From contig JAKUDP010000005.1 in the NCBI GenBank assembly GCA_022570795.1, positions 1 to 64,000 of the forward strand: DNA of 64,000 bases, read 5' to 3'. Below are positions 22,595 to 33,056 of the stretch, piece by piece (position 1 is the first letter of the stretch; each line of letters opens with the position of its first letter). Source of the stretch: Sphaerulina vaccinii (lineage: Eukaryota; Ascomycota; Dothideomycetes; Mycosphaerellales; Mycosphaerellaceae). The notes beneath the pieces were generated by a model that worked only from the letters and a program-made list of their open reading frames with translations, was not told the origin of the DNA and did not search any database. Position numbers and translations under genes: made by a program.

Positions 22595-23426
22595 GGAGAG
22601 CTCAGTGCGCGAGACGTCGAACTTACTTCTGACAGTCTTCGTATGACTGCGAAGCATTCCATGGCATTGAGGCAAAGTCAAGCATCTCCCTGTGTACTCT
22701 GCCACCTGATATCTGCACAGTCTACAGTCTGTTCCACAACGACAGCCAGAGATGTGTTGGACACGCGTGGGAGATGAATTCGACTGCTACGACACGACTC
22801 CTCCGACCAGATGCATTGCGGACTCGGCAACGAATCCACGGTCCCACGACATCAGATCTATCGTAGAAGACAAAATGCATAAGCGCAATGCGACATTATG
22901 CGCGCAGTGTTCATGCTTTTCGTCTTTTGCGATAGATCTGGTTTGGTGGGATGACTGCAATAGCCGTGCTATGCATCTCCTGGAAAGTGCAGCCGCTGGA
23001 GACTGGATGTGGCCTATCTTCACGTATGAATGCTCCATATGCCATGAAGCGACTGGTCACGAGCAACAACATCTCCACCTTCAAAAGAAACACCCACTGA
23101 ACGGCGCGTACGTCCGAGACCGCCGCCAAGCTTCACATCAGCTAGCGTCGAGATACCAGCAAGCACTCAGCACCACTGCACAGTTGTGTAGCACAAAGCA
23201 CATCCATAGACAAGAACTTCAAAAGATGGTTCGCCGTCGCACGACTGACCAAGTATAATCCGCTTTGTGTATAACTTGATCAACTCATAGTGGCAGTCTA
23301 TGATGCTGTATGACCTTCAGTGGGACCTCAATGCAAACGATCTCGATCTGGCCGCTAAAACTGAGCTTCCGGAGTTATCACCGGATGCCTTAGTCTGAAG
23401 ATAGTCAACCTGGAGCTGGCTCCGGA
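22595..23426. other. Intergenic; no supported gene
   Basis: There are only short overlapping frames in several phases, without signal peptide, domain or splice-consistent extension. The right end grades into the repeat array that starts near 23.4 kb. Confidence 0.5.
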
Positions 23427-26400
23427 GACATGTGCTAGTGTAACCTCTGAATCGACCACTCATGAGAAGTGTATAGGACCTACCTCCGTCAATAAGGACC
23501 TGCCCCCGTGCAGAATGAAGAGTATCGCATAGCCATATCAGGGACATCTGTGATGATGGTCGCCTCCTCTCCATAAACTGCCTTACATGGTTTAGCGGGC
23601 ATTGTGTACAACGCGTCGAGCCAAAGCAAACCCAGAATGGCATGTCCCGAACGAGATCAGAGAAGAGCACACTGGCAGATGTATACAGATCAGGAAGACA
23701 TTTGCGATGGCATGACATTACTTTTTGCCATAACACGGAACAAGAAATGGTACTAAGAATGGACTTCCACTCCCTGAATATTGGAAGGCACGAAGTGACC
23801 GTACAGCTAACGATCGCAGGGCACATACTTTCACCGTGACACTGAAGCTGGCCAGTCACGAACAGGGTCCGTCCCAAGGAACACGAAAGACGCATCGCCT
23901 GGGGTCGAACCACGATCTGAAGAGAACATGACTTAGCGTGACGATGGAGGCGTCCAGTCACGATGTGCGCAGGGCTGTATGTTCCAAGACAGGACTTGTG
24001 TTTCCTGTTCGGGAGCGTCTTGTCCTACTGGAACTAGGACCGGGACCAGTGAAGCAGACTTTGAACATGAGCTAGTGTACCTCCAATGGATGGCCAGTTG
24101 CGGACGATGTGAGAGAAGAAGTTCTAGGATAGGACGGCCAGACTGGAAAAGACAGATCCAACGGGAGGTCGCTCGCTGCGAAAGAGGAGTGTTCTGCTCC
24201 ACTTGCTCACTCCGACAGCCAAGAAAGTTGAAGTACTGTACCGCCAGAGACTGGCCGTCCATGAATGAGAACCCGGGGTGGATCGCGGAAAGTGCCCATA
24301 ACAGGAAGACAAAAGCGAACAGGACCAGCCTGTATCTCCCGATCCAGGAAGTGCCTTTCTGCGAGCTCTTGCCCTCCGCTCTTCCCCACGGGCAGACAGA
24401 GAGTTCGTACCTTAGCTAGCGTGCCGCGGGAGCATGGCCACAATGTACGCGTGAGTAGGGACAGCGGAAGCTACCTTGGGTGGGACTCGACAGGATGCGC
24501 ATATTCGAGAAGGATCATGGGATGAGCGCCGCCGACGACCGTGACCGCCGACGACAACTCAATCCACAGGATTGCGTTACACAACGACCGCCAAGAAGGA
24601 CATATGGTAGCCTACCAGAGATGGTCAACGAATCATCGCTCTGTCATATGATTAGAGAACGCGAACTGAAATCTAAAAGAAGCCGATAAGGAGGACGATT
24701 GTTGACCATCGATGAGCCGAACAGTATCTGACCAGCGATGACAACGGCATCCGACAACAACCGGCGGCCATCGTTGCAGGATGGCGACACTGTTACGCAC
24801 ATTGTCTCGCGACGATGACCGCCAAGAGCAACAGAGTACTCTACCAAAGATGTTCGATAGATGAGCCACTGATCCCATGAATCGATGTGAAGCAGATGTG
24901 CGGACGCGAGCAGAGGTTAGCTCGATTGTGAACAATGGTTCTTGCGCGGACTTCTCCTGCACGGAGGCGTAAGCTTTGGACGTGAGCCAGCGTCGTGTAT
25001 CGCATGTCGAATTGGAATTGCCAGAAGCAAGAGACAAAACGTCCCATTGAGATGCTTCGACATCAGATGTTGGTTCGGCACCTAGCCACAAAAGTACCGA
25101 ACTGCCGCTAGTCGGTGGACCACTGAGTATATGCTGACCTCACCTCCAAAACAAACTCAATCTTACATTCGAGAATGCGCACTGGCAACCGGAACCGCTC
25201 GGAAGTCGACATTAGCTAGCGTCTCAGGACGTACCACGAAATTCTCGATCTGAACTGGAAGTACCACGCAGCCGTACAAACGATGTTCTTGATCTGGACG
25301 CGTACCTGCCGTCAGCCTGTGCAGCAGCATCCAATATGAGCTGATGTAAGCCGCAATACCTGCGATGTGACCCAAACAAATGGACATTAGCTAGTGTGCC
25401 AAGAGTTCGAACCTGTCACCGAGCATTGCAGAACAGATCGAGATTTTGAATCCGCTATCGATACCTGGCTATTTGGTAAGCCATACGATAGCTTCAAATG
25501 GAGGCTGACACCATACTGGACGCGTACTCCGTCCCGAGGAACAACGGACATCAGCTAGTGCGCCGAGAAGCTTGAACGTATCACAGTGTAGCTAGCTCTG
25601 CATTCGATGTCTAGTCTGGTGGACCATGGAGCAGTTCTCGATATGAGCTGAGCTGCATTTGTGCGCATATGACTGGCTGTGTAGCTTCCGGTGGAAATAG
25701 ATATGAGGTGCCCGGAGGTGAACGTATCAGTAGCAGGCGAATGACCTTCGATGGCAATCAAGAAAGCAATACCCAAGCGCAACTAGTCCTTCAAGCAAAA
25801 AGCAGAACGTACGCGTCCGATAAGGCGTGAGTTAGTGTACCAGCGCTGCGAAGCCATTCGACGTTCGAGGTCATCAATATAGAATCTTCAATTCGAGGTC
25901 CAAGAATGATATGCTTTGAAAGCTAGACATGACCCAGGTGCAGCGCGACTCATTGCTTGGCCAACCACGGACCTCAGCTAGTGTGCCAGTTTTGTACTCC
26001 ACTGAAGGCCTGAGGTTGTCAACACAGGACACTTGATTCGAGCTTGAAGACGAGGTTCGTGTCGCGCAGACTTTGCTACGGCTCGCAACTTTAATTACGA
26101 CCCATTGGCTTGCACTCCGGTCATCGGTATCGGTATCGCCGTGGCAAAATGAACATGAGCTAGCGCGTCAGCTTCGACGGCGTGTCACGATCTCAAAGGA
26201 CACCTAACCGGATTGCCACGAAGTTTGAAATGTGGAGAATTCCAAAATGTCATCAGCCCGGAAGGCGTTTCAACGGACATCAGCTACACGAAGCGTAGCA
26301 GTATCAACGGCTTATCATGAGGCAGGAGTTGTCAGCAAAGGGCTTCCGATCGAGATGCCAGGAAATTGTTTCGTGGCAGGTTATATTAGACTTGCGTGTG

Positions 26401-27063
26401 ACCCAAGCTGAATGGGACATGAGCTAGTGCGCCAGTGTTGACGGCGCATCGCGAAGCTGGAATTGCCGATGAGCGCTTTTGAGGTTGACGAGTCTTTGGA
26501 TGCACCAGATGCGCGCTGCGGTTCGCATCATTGCGCGAGCACTTCCTGACGCCGAAAGACTGCACAGAAATTCGTTGTGCGGTCTTGGAAAGTGTCTCCG
26601 CGACTTTGCGCGAACCGCTCGAATTCGAAAATGAGCTAGTGTACCAGCATAGAGAGCGTATTGCATTGCTGAAGTTGTCAGCGACGGCTTTCGCGTGCGA
26701 TACCAAGGCACACTGGAGTGCGCACTGCTCGCAGTCTGGACGCGCCCAAGACCGCTCTGCAGTATTGATTGCATTCGTCCCCCGTACATCCGTGAACCGC
26801 TCAACATCGGACGTGAGCTAGTGTACCAGCAGCACAGGCGTATGGTAGCGCTGGCATTTTCTGCGAGCACTTTTGCTCTTGATTGCACGCACCATGGATG
26901 CAATCGATGTAAGCTACAGTCAGCAGTCCGCACAGAGCGCGCACTTGTACGCATCCAATACTGCACCGCACTTTCGACAAAAGCTTCGACCTGCAAAGTT
27001 TAGGTCTTCGGTAAGCCGATTTCTATGAGCTTCACTTGATGCACGCTAGCTACGCGCTAGCGG
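23427..27063. repeat. Array of ~16 degenerate copies of a ~20-nt core, unknown nature
   Basis: The core is close to GGACATGAGCTAGTGTGCCA. It recurs at about 23427, 23924, 24063, 24407, 24978, 25208, 25382, 25546, 25825, 25969, 26151, 26275, 26414, 26628, 26809 and 27041. Spacing is irregular, mostly 125-280 bp. Many units also have a second block like TTCTCGATCTGA about 35-90 nt after the core, and some have GTGACCCAA just before it. On the + strand several units read E-L-V-Y-Q, on the - strand W-Y-T-S-S, but the frame is not kept between units, so a single protein is not supported. It could be a decayed tandem duplication, a non-coding repeat locus or a dead repetitive gene. Confidence 0.6.
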
Positions 27064-28222
27064 CTGTGCGGCGGGAAGCGCACACTGAGCACATTTGCGA
27101 CGATTGCGACCACAACCATGGCCACTGTAGAGCAGCCTTCCTTGGACAGCCTGTTCTCGGATCTTGCAACAGTGGAACTGGAATTGCGACACCGCAGAAT
27201 TGCGACGGAAGCAAGCTGTCCTCATCTGCTTCATTCCTTCGATCATGAGATTCCAGTCAACACATTCGTGCTCGACGTGGCGGTTTCCGCTTGGTAAGGG
27301 TTGATTGTCCATCCAGACTGCTGTGATGGGCACAATGTCGGCTTGGCACATGATGGCTTGAACTACCATTTGGAGGCAGTGGACTGGTTCAATGTCAGTA
27401 AGGATGAAGAAGTGTAAATGCGAGACGATATGTGGTTGATGCAGGCTTACGGTTATGTTCAAGCTGGAGCTCGTCTTCTTCTTGTGTCATGTTTGGGAAG
27501 TAGCGGGCTGGGAAGTAGGATTGATGGAGTTGCTTTACATAATGTCTGATGAATGGTGAGTCAGTAGAGACCTAATATGTGGAAAGGCAGAACTGCTTGT
27601 GATCTCACAGGATGTGTATCACAGAGTAAGTGGCTACAAAGTTGCCGTTCTCGAGCTGGATGCCCTCATCTAGTCTTTCCAGCTTCTCCATGTACTCATA
27701 TGGCACTTCAGCATAGAAGTCTGACGATTTCAGCATGCTAATTATAACACCTGTGGGTCACTACTCACTAGCCATAATTTCACGCCATCTCGCGTCAAGC
27801 TCGTCCGAAGGCTGTCCAACAAGTGGATACTGATCTGACCAATGTCTCTGAGGAAAGATCTCCGCTTGATATCTAATGAAAGGTCTGAGAGGTGCTGAGA
27901 GACAGTCAGTGATCTTGGGGTCTGCGATGGAGTCTTGCGAGGAAATGCTGATACTTTCGACGACGTTCGGCCCATGAATTCGTTCTCGTCTCCACCACGC
28001 AAACGTCACGTACGTAACAAGCAATGTGTACACTACAACCACGAGGAAGGCAGTGAGCCAGCAGGTTGTGCTTTCGAAGCATTTGCGACGATGATGTGGT
28101 TGTGTCTTAGCCGATATGTAACGTAGCTGTTTGAACCCGCTGTCCGACGCACTCAATGAGGAGTCTCTGTAGACAGGAAGAGCTGTGCAAGATCGATCAC
28201 CTTCCTGCGCGATTGAGGCCAT
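27046..28222 (-). CDS. UstYa/DUF3328 family protein (RiPP-type peptide oxidase/cyclase candidate)
   Basis: I predict four exons: 28222-27769, 27720-27609, 27545-27451 and 27383-27046 (332 residues). All three introns (48, 63, 67 nt) have GTRAG donors and branch points TGCTGAA, ACTGAC and ACTGAC, and they keep the frame. One membrane helix spans about 53-75. The family signature Y-P-L-V-G-Q-P-S-D-E-L-D-A-R-W is at 132-146. Two HxxHC-type motifs, which exist only after splicing, are H-I-L-H-Y at 187-191 (Cys replaced by Tyr) and H-N-L-H-C at 219-223. They are followed by M-C-Q-A-D and H-E-C-V-D-W. In ustiloxin, cyclochlorotine and related pathways, UstYa proteins install oxidative crosslinks or other oxidations in peptides. 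The tail after about residue 270 is Cys/Arg-rich and atypical, so the true stop may be earlier. The gene is divergent from the precursor gene at 29906. Confidence 0.85.
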
Positions 28223-29905
28223 GACCAGAGGTGTACTGATAAGACAACAGTGCTGAGGACTCCATTTCTGTCGAGGAGCTCTCGTTGACCCTGAGAGACT
28301 GCGGAGTGTGGTGTGACACTACGGGCTTGTGACCTACCGCGCTCGCTTCGAGAGACCGGCATGCTGCCGCCGCTACAGCAGCGACACGATGGTATCAAGT
28401 GAACTCAAAGTGCACAATTGCATGGTCCTGACCTGTGATGCACGAATCATCGGTTAACCAGCATCGAGTTGATCTCAGTCCTCGCGAAACAATCAACATA
28501 TACTGGCACGAAAGGACACAAGCATGATGACACTGGCAATACTTACTGGCCATAGATTAGTCAACAGCTCAGGTAGTATCCTCACGCAACCTTATCAAAG
28601 CTCTCTTGGCCAAGGTGGAAGCGACACCGCCGACTTCGTGTCCGCTGCAACGCACACTGTAAAGATTGGTCTGACAGCGGTATACGTGTGTGCGATGGCC
28701 CGTACGTCGTGCACCGATCCCAGGTATTTTGTATATGGCCAGCTGAGTTTAGCAACAGAGGAAAATGGCCATTGTCAGAGAGAAGGGCGTGAAGACCTGC
28801 CTGCGGCACACAGCTTAATTTGCCTTCGGAGTCGGAACCTCTGACATGCAGGGCGCCACCACCATGTAGCATCGCCTGCAATCTGTGCATCAAGGACAAT
28901 AATAACACTCGATGGCTTCAAGTAGACTTTGACAAAGCCGGAGCATTGATTGACCACGCAGGGGTGATCCGCTGCGGCCACGCGTGTCACAACAAAATTC
29001 GGGTCGTTCGATCCGGTAGAGGCAGGCGAGGTGAGCTCGCATCACAATCACCCATGCCATGGATATCTCAAGATTAGCGTATGCACGCAGAGTAACGAAC
29101 GAAGAGACAGCTTAAGACGGCCCATGGACACGTACTTTACTACCCGGACCGGCAGACACATGTGCGGTCGCTGTGACGTCCTTCAGTTGGTGTCTGAACG
29201 CAGCTTATGTCCCTTCTCCACGTGCGTTGTATGTACACGCTCCGTAGTCGCTGGGCCAGAGCTTCTGGGTGTCCGGCCAACACGAAGGTATGATAGGACC
29301 ATGTTCAGCCAGGAGGGCCAGCGATCTCCGCAAGACGTCTCTGAAGCTGCATCCGCTTGGACCAGCACCACGGGGTCCAGACATTCGCGCGGTGTACAGC
29401 ACACAGTTGCTTCCTGTGCCGACGTCTGAGTGTTGAACGATCTCCTCGACATTCCTGGTTTGTAGGGGTCTTCTGCTGGCACTCATGGTTGCTCATAGCA
29501 AACTTCGGCAGCATGAGACATGCATGGCTGAGGTGCATGTGACAAGTAGCATAACGTTCGCTCAAGCTCCTGACACTGACTGCTGGCTCGACTCCAAGCA
29601 TCAGTATATCGTAGCAGATGGAAACTTTCAAGCACTCCGGGGCCATCAGTGCCTGCAACAGCTGGGAGAACCTCGCGATGGCGAGAAGTTCTCTCGTGCC
29701 AGGCCCAACTGTGCTCATCAGTCAAAGGTAGTACTGATCCCTGAGGGAGAGTCTGTAGCTCGTGGTCCTTGCTGGTAACCTAGCGATGTTCAGCAAGTCG
29801 AGGGACTGTACAGATGGCAGAGCATAAGTACTCGTGCGTCCCATCGATAGAAGTGACCGAAGTGCAAGCACAGCTCTCACATCTCGAACAGATCCAAACT
29901 CCAAC
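28223..29905. promoter_or_regulatory. Shared intergenic region between divergent UstYa-type and precursor genes
   Basis: This ~1.7-kb stretch separates two divergently transcribed genes and must contain both promoters. I see no supported gene in it; the frames are short and overlap on both strands without domain signatures. The ~100 bases before 29906 are C/A-rich (for example CCAAACTCCAAC just before the ATG), as is common for fungal transcription starts. No specific operator is identified. Confidence 0.5.
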
Positions 29906-30291
29906 ATGCAGATCAAGTCCGTTCCCATCTCAGCCTTTGCCCTGGGCCTAGTCTATGCGGTACCAGCAGGATGTAGGTATTGTCTGTAACTTGTTGAAAG
30001 CCGCTCACACTTTGCAGGTCCAAATATCGGTGTCAGACGTGGGACGGAGAAGATTCCATCTGGCTCGGTAAGCGTAAGGAGAGTGCTGGCGAAGATAGCA
30101 TCCGGCTCGGCAAGCGGAAAGAGGACGCTGGCGAGGATAGCATCTGGCTCGGCAAGCGCAAGGAGGACGCCGGAGAAGATAGTATTTGGCTCGGCAAGCG
30201 TAAGGAGAACGCTGGCGAGGATAGTATCTGGCTCGGCAAGCGTAAGGAGAACGCTGGAGAAGATAATATTTGGCTCGGTAGACGTAAGTAG
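29906..30291 (+). CDS. Kexin-type repetitive precursor peptide (candidate RiPP precursor, dikaritin-like)
   Basis: Two exons, 29906-29976 and 30018-30291, give 114 residues. A signal peptide comes first (M-Q-I-K-S..., cleavage likely after V-Y-A at 16-18). A short leader with two cysteines follows, then six repeats with consensus K-E-(D/N/S)-A-G-E-D-S-I-W-L-G-K-R. Lys-Arg after each Leu-Gly is the Kex2 site; the last repeat ends in Arg-Arg. The layout matches fungal dikaritin precursors such as UstA, whose cores also end in Gly before Lys-Arg, and the neighbouring UstYa-type gene supports this. Core variation: repeat 2 has Arg for Trp, repeat 6 has Asn for Ser. The 41-nt intron (donor GTATTG, branch GCTCAC, TTTGCAG) is unusually short but is the placement that keeps the frame; a GTAGGT donor 4 nt earlier does not. 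Alternatives are a mating pheromone precursor (no CaaX, no W-C...C-W core) or another kexin-processed secreted peptide. Confidence 0.82.
30052..30291 (+). repeat. 42-bp tandem coding repeat, 5.7 units
   Basis: Units start at 30052, 30094, 30136, 30178, 30220 and 30262. They are near-identical at DNA level and encode the 14-residue precursor repeats. Third-position changes (GGT/GGC, CGT/CGG/CGC) show some age or selection on the protein. The period is a multiple of three, so copy number can change without frameshift. Confidence 0.93.
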
Positions 30292-30894
30292 GAGAGTCTC
30301 AGAGACACATCGTGGCTAGACCCGGACTTGATATGTCGCTGTCTTTGGCGGCTTGGAAGTCCATTCGCTACGCATCGTTGGATGATATCTGGGCACCGGA
30401 GGGAGATGAGAGAGTGGCTCACGTTGCCATATGTTTAGTGAGTTGTAGACATTCATATCAGGTGTTGTCGGTATTGCTCCTCTTCCATATACGCTGACTG
30501 ATATCTTCGGAGTGGCGCTTCCAAGTCATCCTGTGCCTCGTTCGGATTCAACTGTACGGCTCCATCACAGTCGTCGTCGTTCCCATGTAGATGTTCTAAT
30601 AGTCACGATGTGGATGTTTCGAAGAGGTCGTTAGGCAGGAGCAGGGAGCAGAAGTGAGAAATAGACTTGGACGGCACGGATCCTACGTACGGATGAGCGG
30701 AGTGCGGACCGTAAACTTGGCGCCGGCAACGATGACCTTTCGCAAAGCTCTAGAAACATGATGATCCGAGAAAGTGGTAGAAGTTGCCGTAGATATGAGG
30801 TGGGTTCCAGCCATGCGCTTCATAGCTCTGTGGCAATGCCTTGCTTTTGAAATGCTCGCTTTCGTATTCCATACATGTAGTCCTCCACCTTGTC
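30292..30894. other. Intergenic after the precursor gene; no supported gene
   Basis: It contains the 3' region of the precursor gene and, from the right, that of the convergent xylulokinase gene. A frame at about 30,381-30,430 reads D-D-I-W and resembles a decayed repeat core, but it is not joined in frame to the precursor by a splice pair I can find. Confidence 0.5.
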
Positions 30895-32708
30895 CTACCT
30901 AGCAGTCCCATTCCCGACATTCGCACTCTGCGTATGCGCCTTATTAGCCCTCCCCTCCTCCTCCAGCACCAGCTTCTCCATCGCCTCAAAGCCCTTCACA
31001 GCCTCTCCATACTTCTCAAACACTCCCTTGGTGTACCCATCTGCAACCCTCTTCACAAAGCTGTCTTCATCCCATCTCTCGCCAATGAGATCTTCGAAAG
31101 TCTGGCCATCTTTCCTCTCACATCCCCAGACAGCTTTATATGCTGCACCAAGCGCACAAGCATTCCCTCCAATGTCAAGCTTATACACACCTTCCACGCC
31201 GCCCAGCACTTCGCCTGCGATCTTTGCGATTGCTGGGTTCGCAGAGCCGCCACCGACAAGGTAGACGCGACGAGGTTGAGGAGGTAGTGATTCGCCAGTC
31301 TTGGAGTCCTTTTCTGAATGTACCAAGGCCTGAGAGCGCAGACGGAGTGATAGAAACTGTGACTCGATTATGTTACGGGCATCGTCTGCGGTGAAGTCGG
31401 AAGGAGTCTTGTCGAGCTTCTGTGTCTTGGTATCGTAATTGTATCGCCATTGACCAGCAGGTAGATTGGGTACGATCTCTGGTCGTGGGAAGTACAGTCC
31501 AAGTCGTTGTGGCTCAGAAGTGGTCTTTTGTGATAGTGGTGTTGTCGAAACCGCGGCCTTGTTGAATTTGTCCCACTCCTTCGAGCCGAGTTGGTCTCGT
31601 ATCTGTTCACGAGCAAGGCCACCATTCTTATAACACAACATGAACATGTACAAGCCAGGCGTTGTCGGATGATTCATGAAGTGGTATGCAGGATCTGGCT
31701 TGTATTGTGGTGTGCTCATCAGGAAAGTCGTGCTCGTCCCAAGTGATACCATGGCATCAGACGCTCGCAACGGGAGTGCCAGAATGGTTGCCGGATTGTC
31801 TCCAGTAGTGGGCACTACTTGACAGTCCTTCGGGAAGCCATATCTGCCAATGAAGTAATCACTGATTGAGCCAGATGACTTGCCACCATCCTCTGGCACG
31901 TCGCCAAGCTTGCTCTTGAGTTCTTCCACTCCGTCATTGCTACCCGCTGCAAGTGCCAATAGTCTCTCGTCCCAGGCACCATTCTTGATGTTCCATAAGT
32001 TCATGCCAGTGACATCACTGATGTCAATCGGAGCAAATCCGCCAAGAAATATCGAAGCTAGGAACGATGAGACAAGAGATATCCTCGCTGTTGCTGCGTA
32101 ATGCTCGGGGTACTTCGTCCTGTATCGTAGGATCTGTGGCCCACTGAATCGATGATGTGCTTTACTTCCTGTGACTTGGGCCAATGTTTCCGGATTGCCC
32201 AGCTCAGCATCGAAAGCATCACATTGCTTCTGCGTACTAGCGTCTTGCCAGTTGGGACTCATATCGTGCGCAAAGGCTTGAGTTTTGAGCTGTTCGACTA
32301 AGGACTTTCCAGAGTTCAGACTTTCAAGTAGGTCCGAGGCACTTTTTGACCAGAACACAGTTCCGTGTTGCATACCAGCTCCAGATAATCCTTTGACACG
32401 ACCAAAGTCCAGCCCATCTTTCTCAAGTCGTGTCAAGACCAGGTCGATAGCCTCCAACCACATTGCAGGTGGAGCAAAGACTTCTCCTTCTGAAGGATTG
32501 GCGAGGACACCCTTCTCGATGCCATATTTGGAGAGGTCTGCGTCAAAGTCGACTTTCGCTTCGTAGACCAACTTGAGATTGGATTCAACGACGATCCCTT
32601 TGAGTTGTTGTGTGGAAAGGTCGAAACCCTAAACATTTCTTAGCTCCATGGCACTTCGAGACTTTTCAGGTCGTGACTTGCCATGTATAATGGCCCGTCG
32701 CTCGCCAT
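30895..32708 (-). CDS. D-xylulose kinase (FGGY family)
   Basis: Two exons, 32708-32682 and 32628-30895, give 586 residues, close to yeast Xks1 (600). The enzyme phosphorylates D-xylulose to xylulose-5-phosphate and feeds pentoses into the pentose phosphate pathway in the cytosol. Visible family features are G-F-D-L-S-T-Q-Q-L-K at 10-19 (phosphate loop of the FGGY N-domain), G-L-S-G-A-G-M-Q-H-G at 89-98 (substrate region), S-L-G-T-S-T-T in the middle, and V-G-G-G-S-A-N-P-A-I with G-N-A-C-A-L-G-A-A in the C-terminal ATPase domain. Exon 1 encodes only nine residues and is joined through an intron with a GC donor (GCAAGT...TTTAG, 53 nt), which restores the N-terminal L-Y-M-G-F-D motif. It is convergent with the RiPP precursor gene and shows no functional link to it. 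Confidence 0.93.
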
Positions 32709-33056
32709 CTTGTTTCTGTTATTGCGATCTGCTCGAGACTTCGCCAACGACCAATGGCCAATGTGTCCTTTTCAATGCAGATCAAAGTATGAGTTGTGCC
32801 TGGACTCGCTAAAGCAAAGCAGCAAACAGTTGAAGTAAGGAAGCTGCAAGCTGAGCTCATGCCCCACATGTTCCCATTTAGCCTGATCTCCCGAATATGC
32901 CCGGAGCGTCTTCATTTCAGGTATTAAGGGCGTAGGGACTCACTGCTATGCGGAAGAATTGCTTCTATCTCGCTCATGCTGTATTCTTAGCTGTCGTTGT
33001 ATTTCATGATACCTCTACCCATCCAACCGGGTGCCGCAAGCCGTGGACGCCTCTTA
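32709..33056. other. Intergenic, xylulokinase promoter side
   Basis: No gene is seen. It lies between the 5' end of the xylulokinase gene and the 3' end of the DUF3074 gene, both on the minus strand. Confidence 0.5.

Noticed and set aside
23317..23961. 214-codon minus-strand frame at the left edge of the repeat array
   Set aside because: Cys/Arg/Ser-rich random-like composition, no domain, and it overlaps array units; not supported as coding.
26424..26996. 190-codon minus-strand frame with repeated W-Y-T-S-S segments
   Set aside because: The repeat is visible in other frames in neighbouring units, so it follows DNA similarity, not a conserved protein.
27741..28222. UstYa-type gene ending at the first stop (27761) as a short protein
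   Set aside because: A consensus intron removes that stop, and the two His motifs of the family appear only after splicing three introns.
29906..30291. Mating pheromone precursor as the identity of the repeat gene
   Set aside because: Ascomycete alpha-type pheromone repeats usually show a W-C...C-W core and X-Ala dipeptide spacers; neither is present, and a UstYa-type gene is adjacent.
30312..30497. Frame with D-D-I-W after the RiPP precursor as an extra repeat
   Set aside because: No splice pair joins it to the precursor in frame; kept only as an open question.
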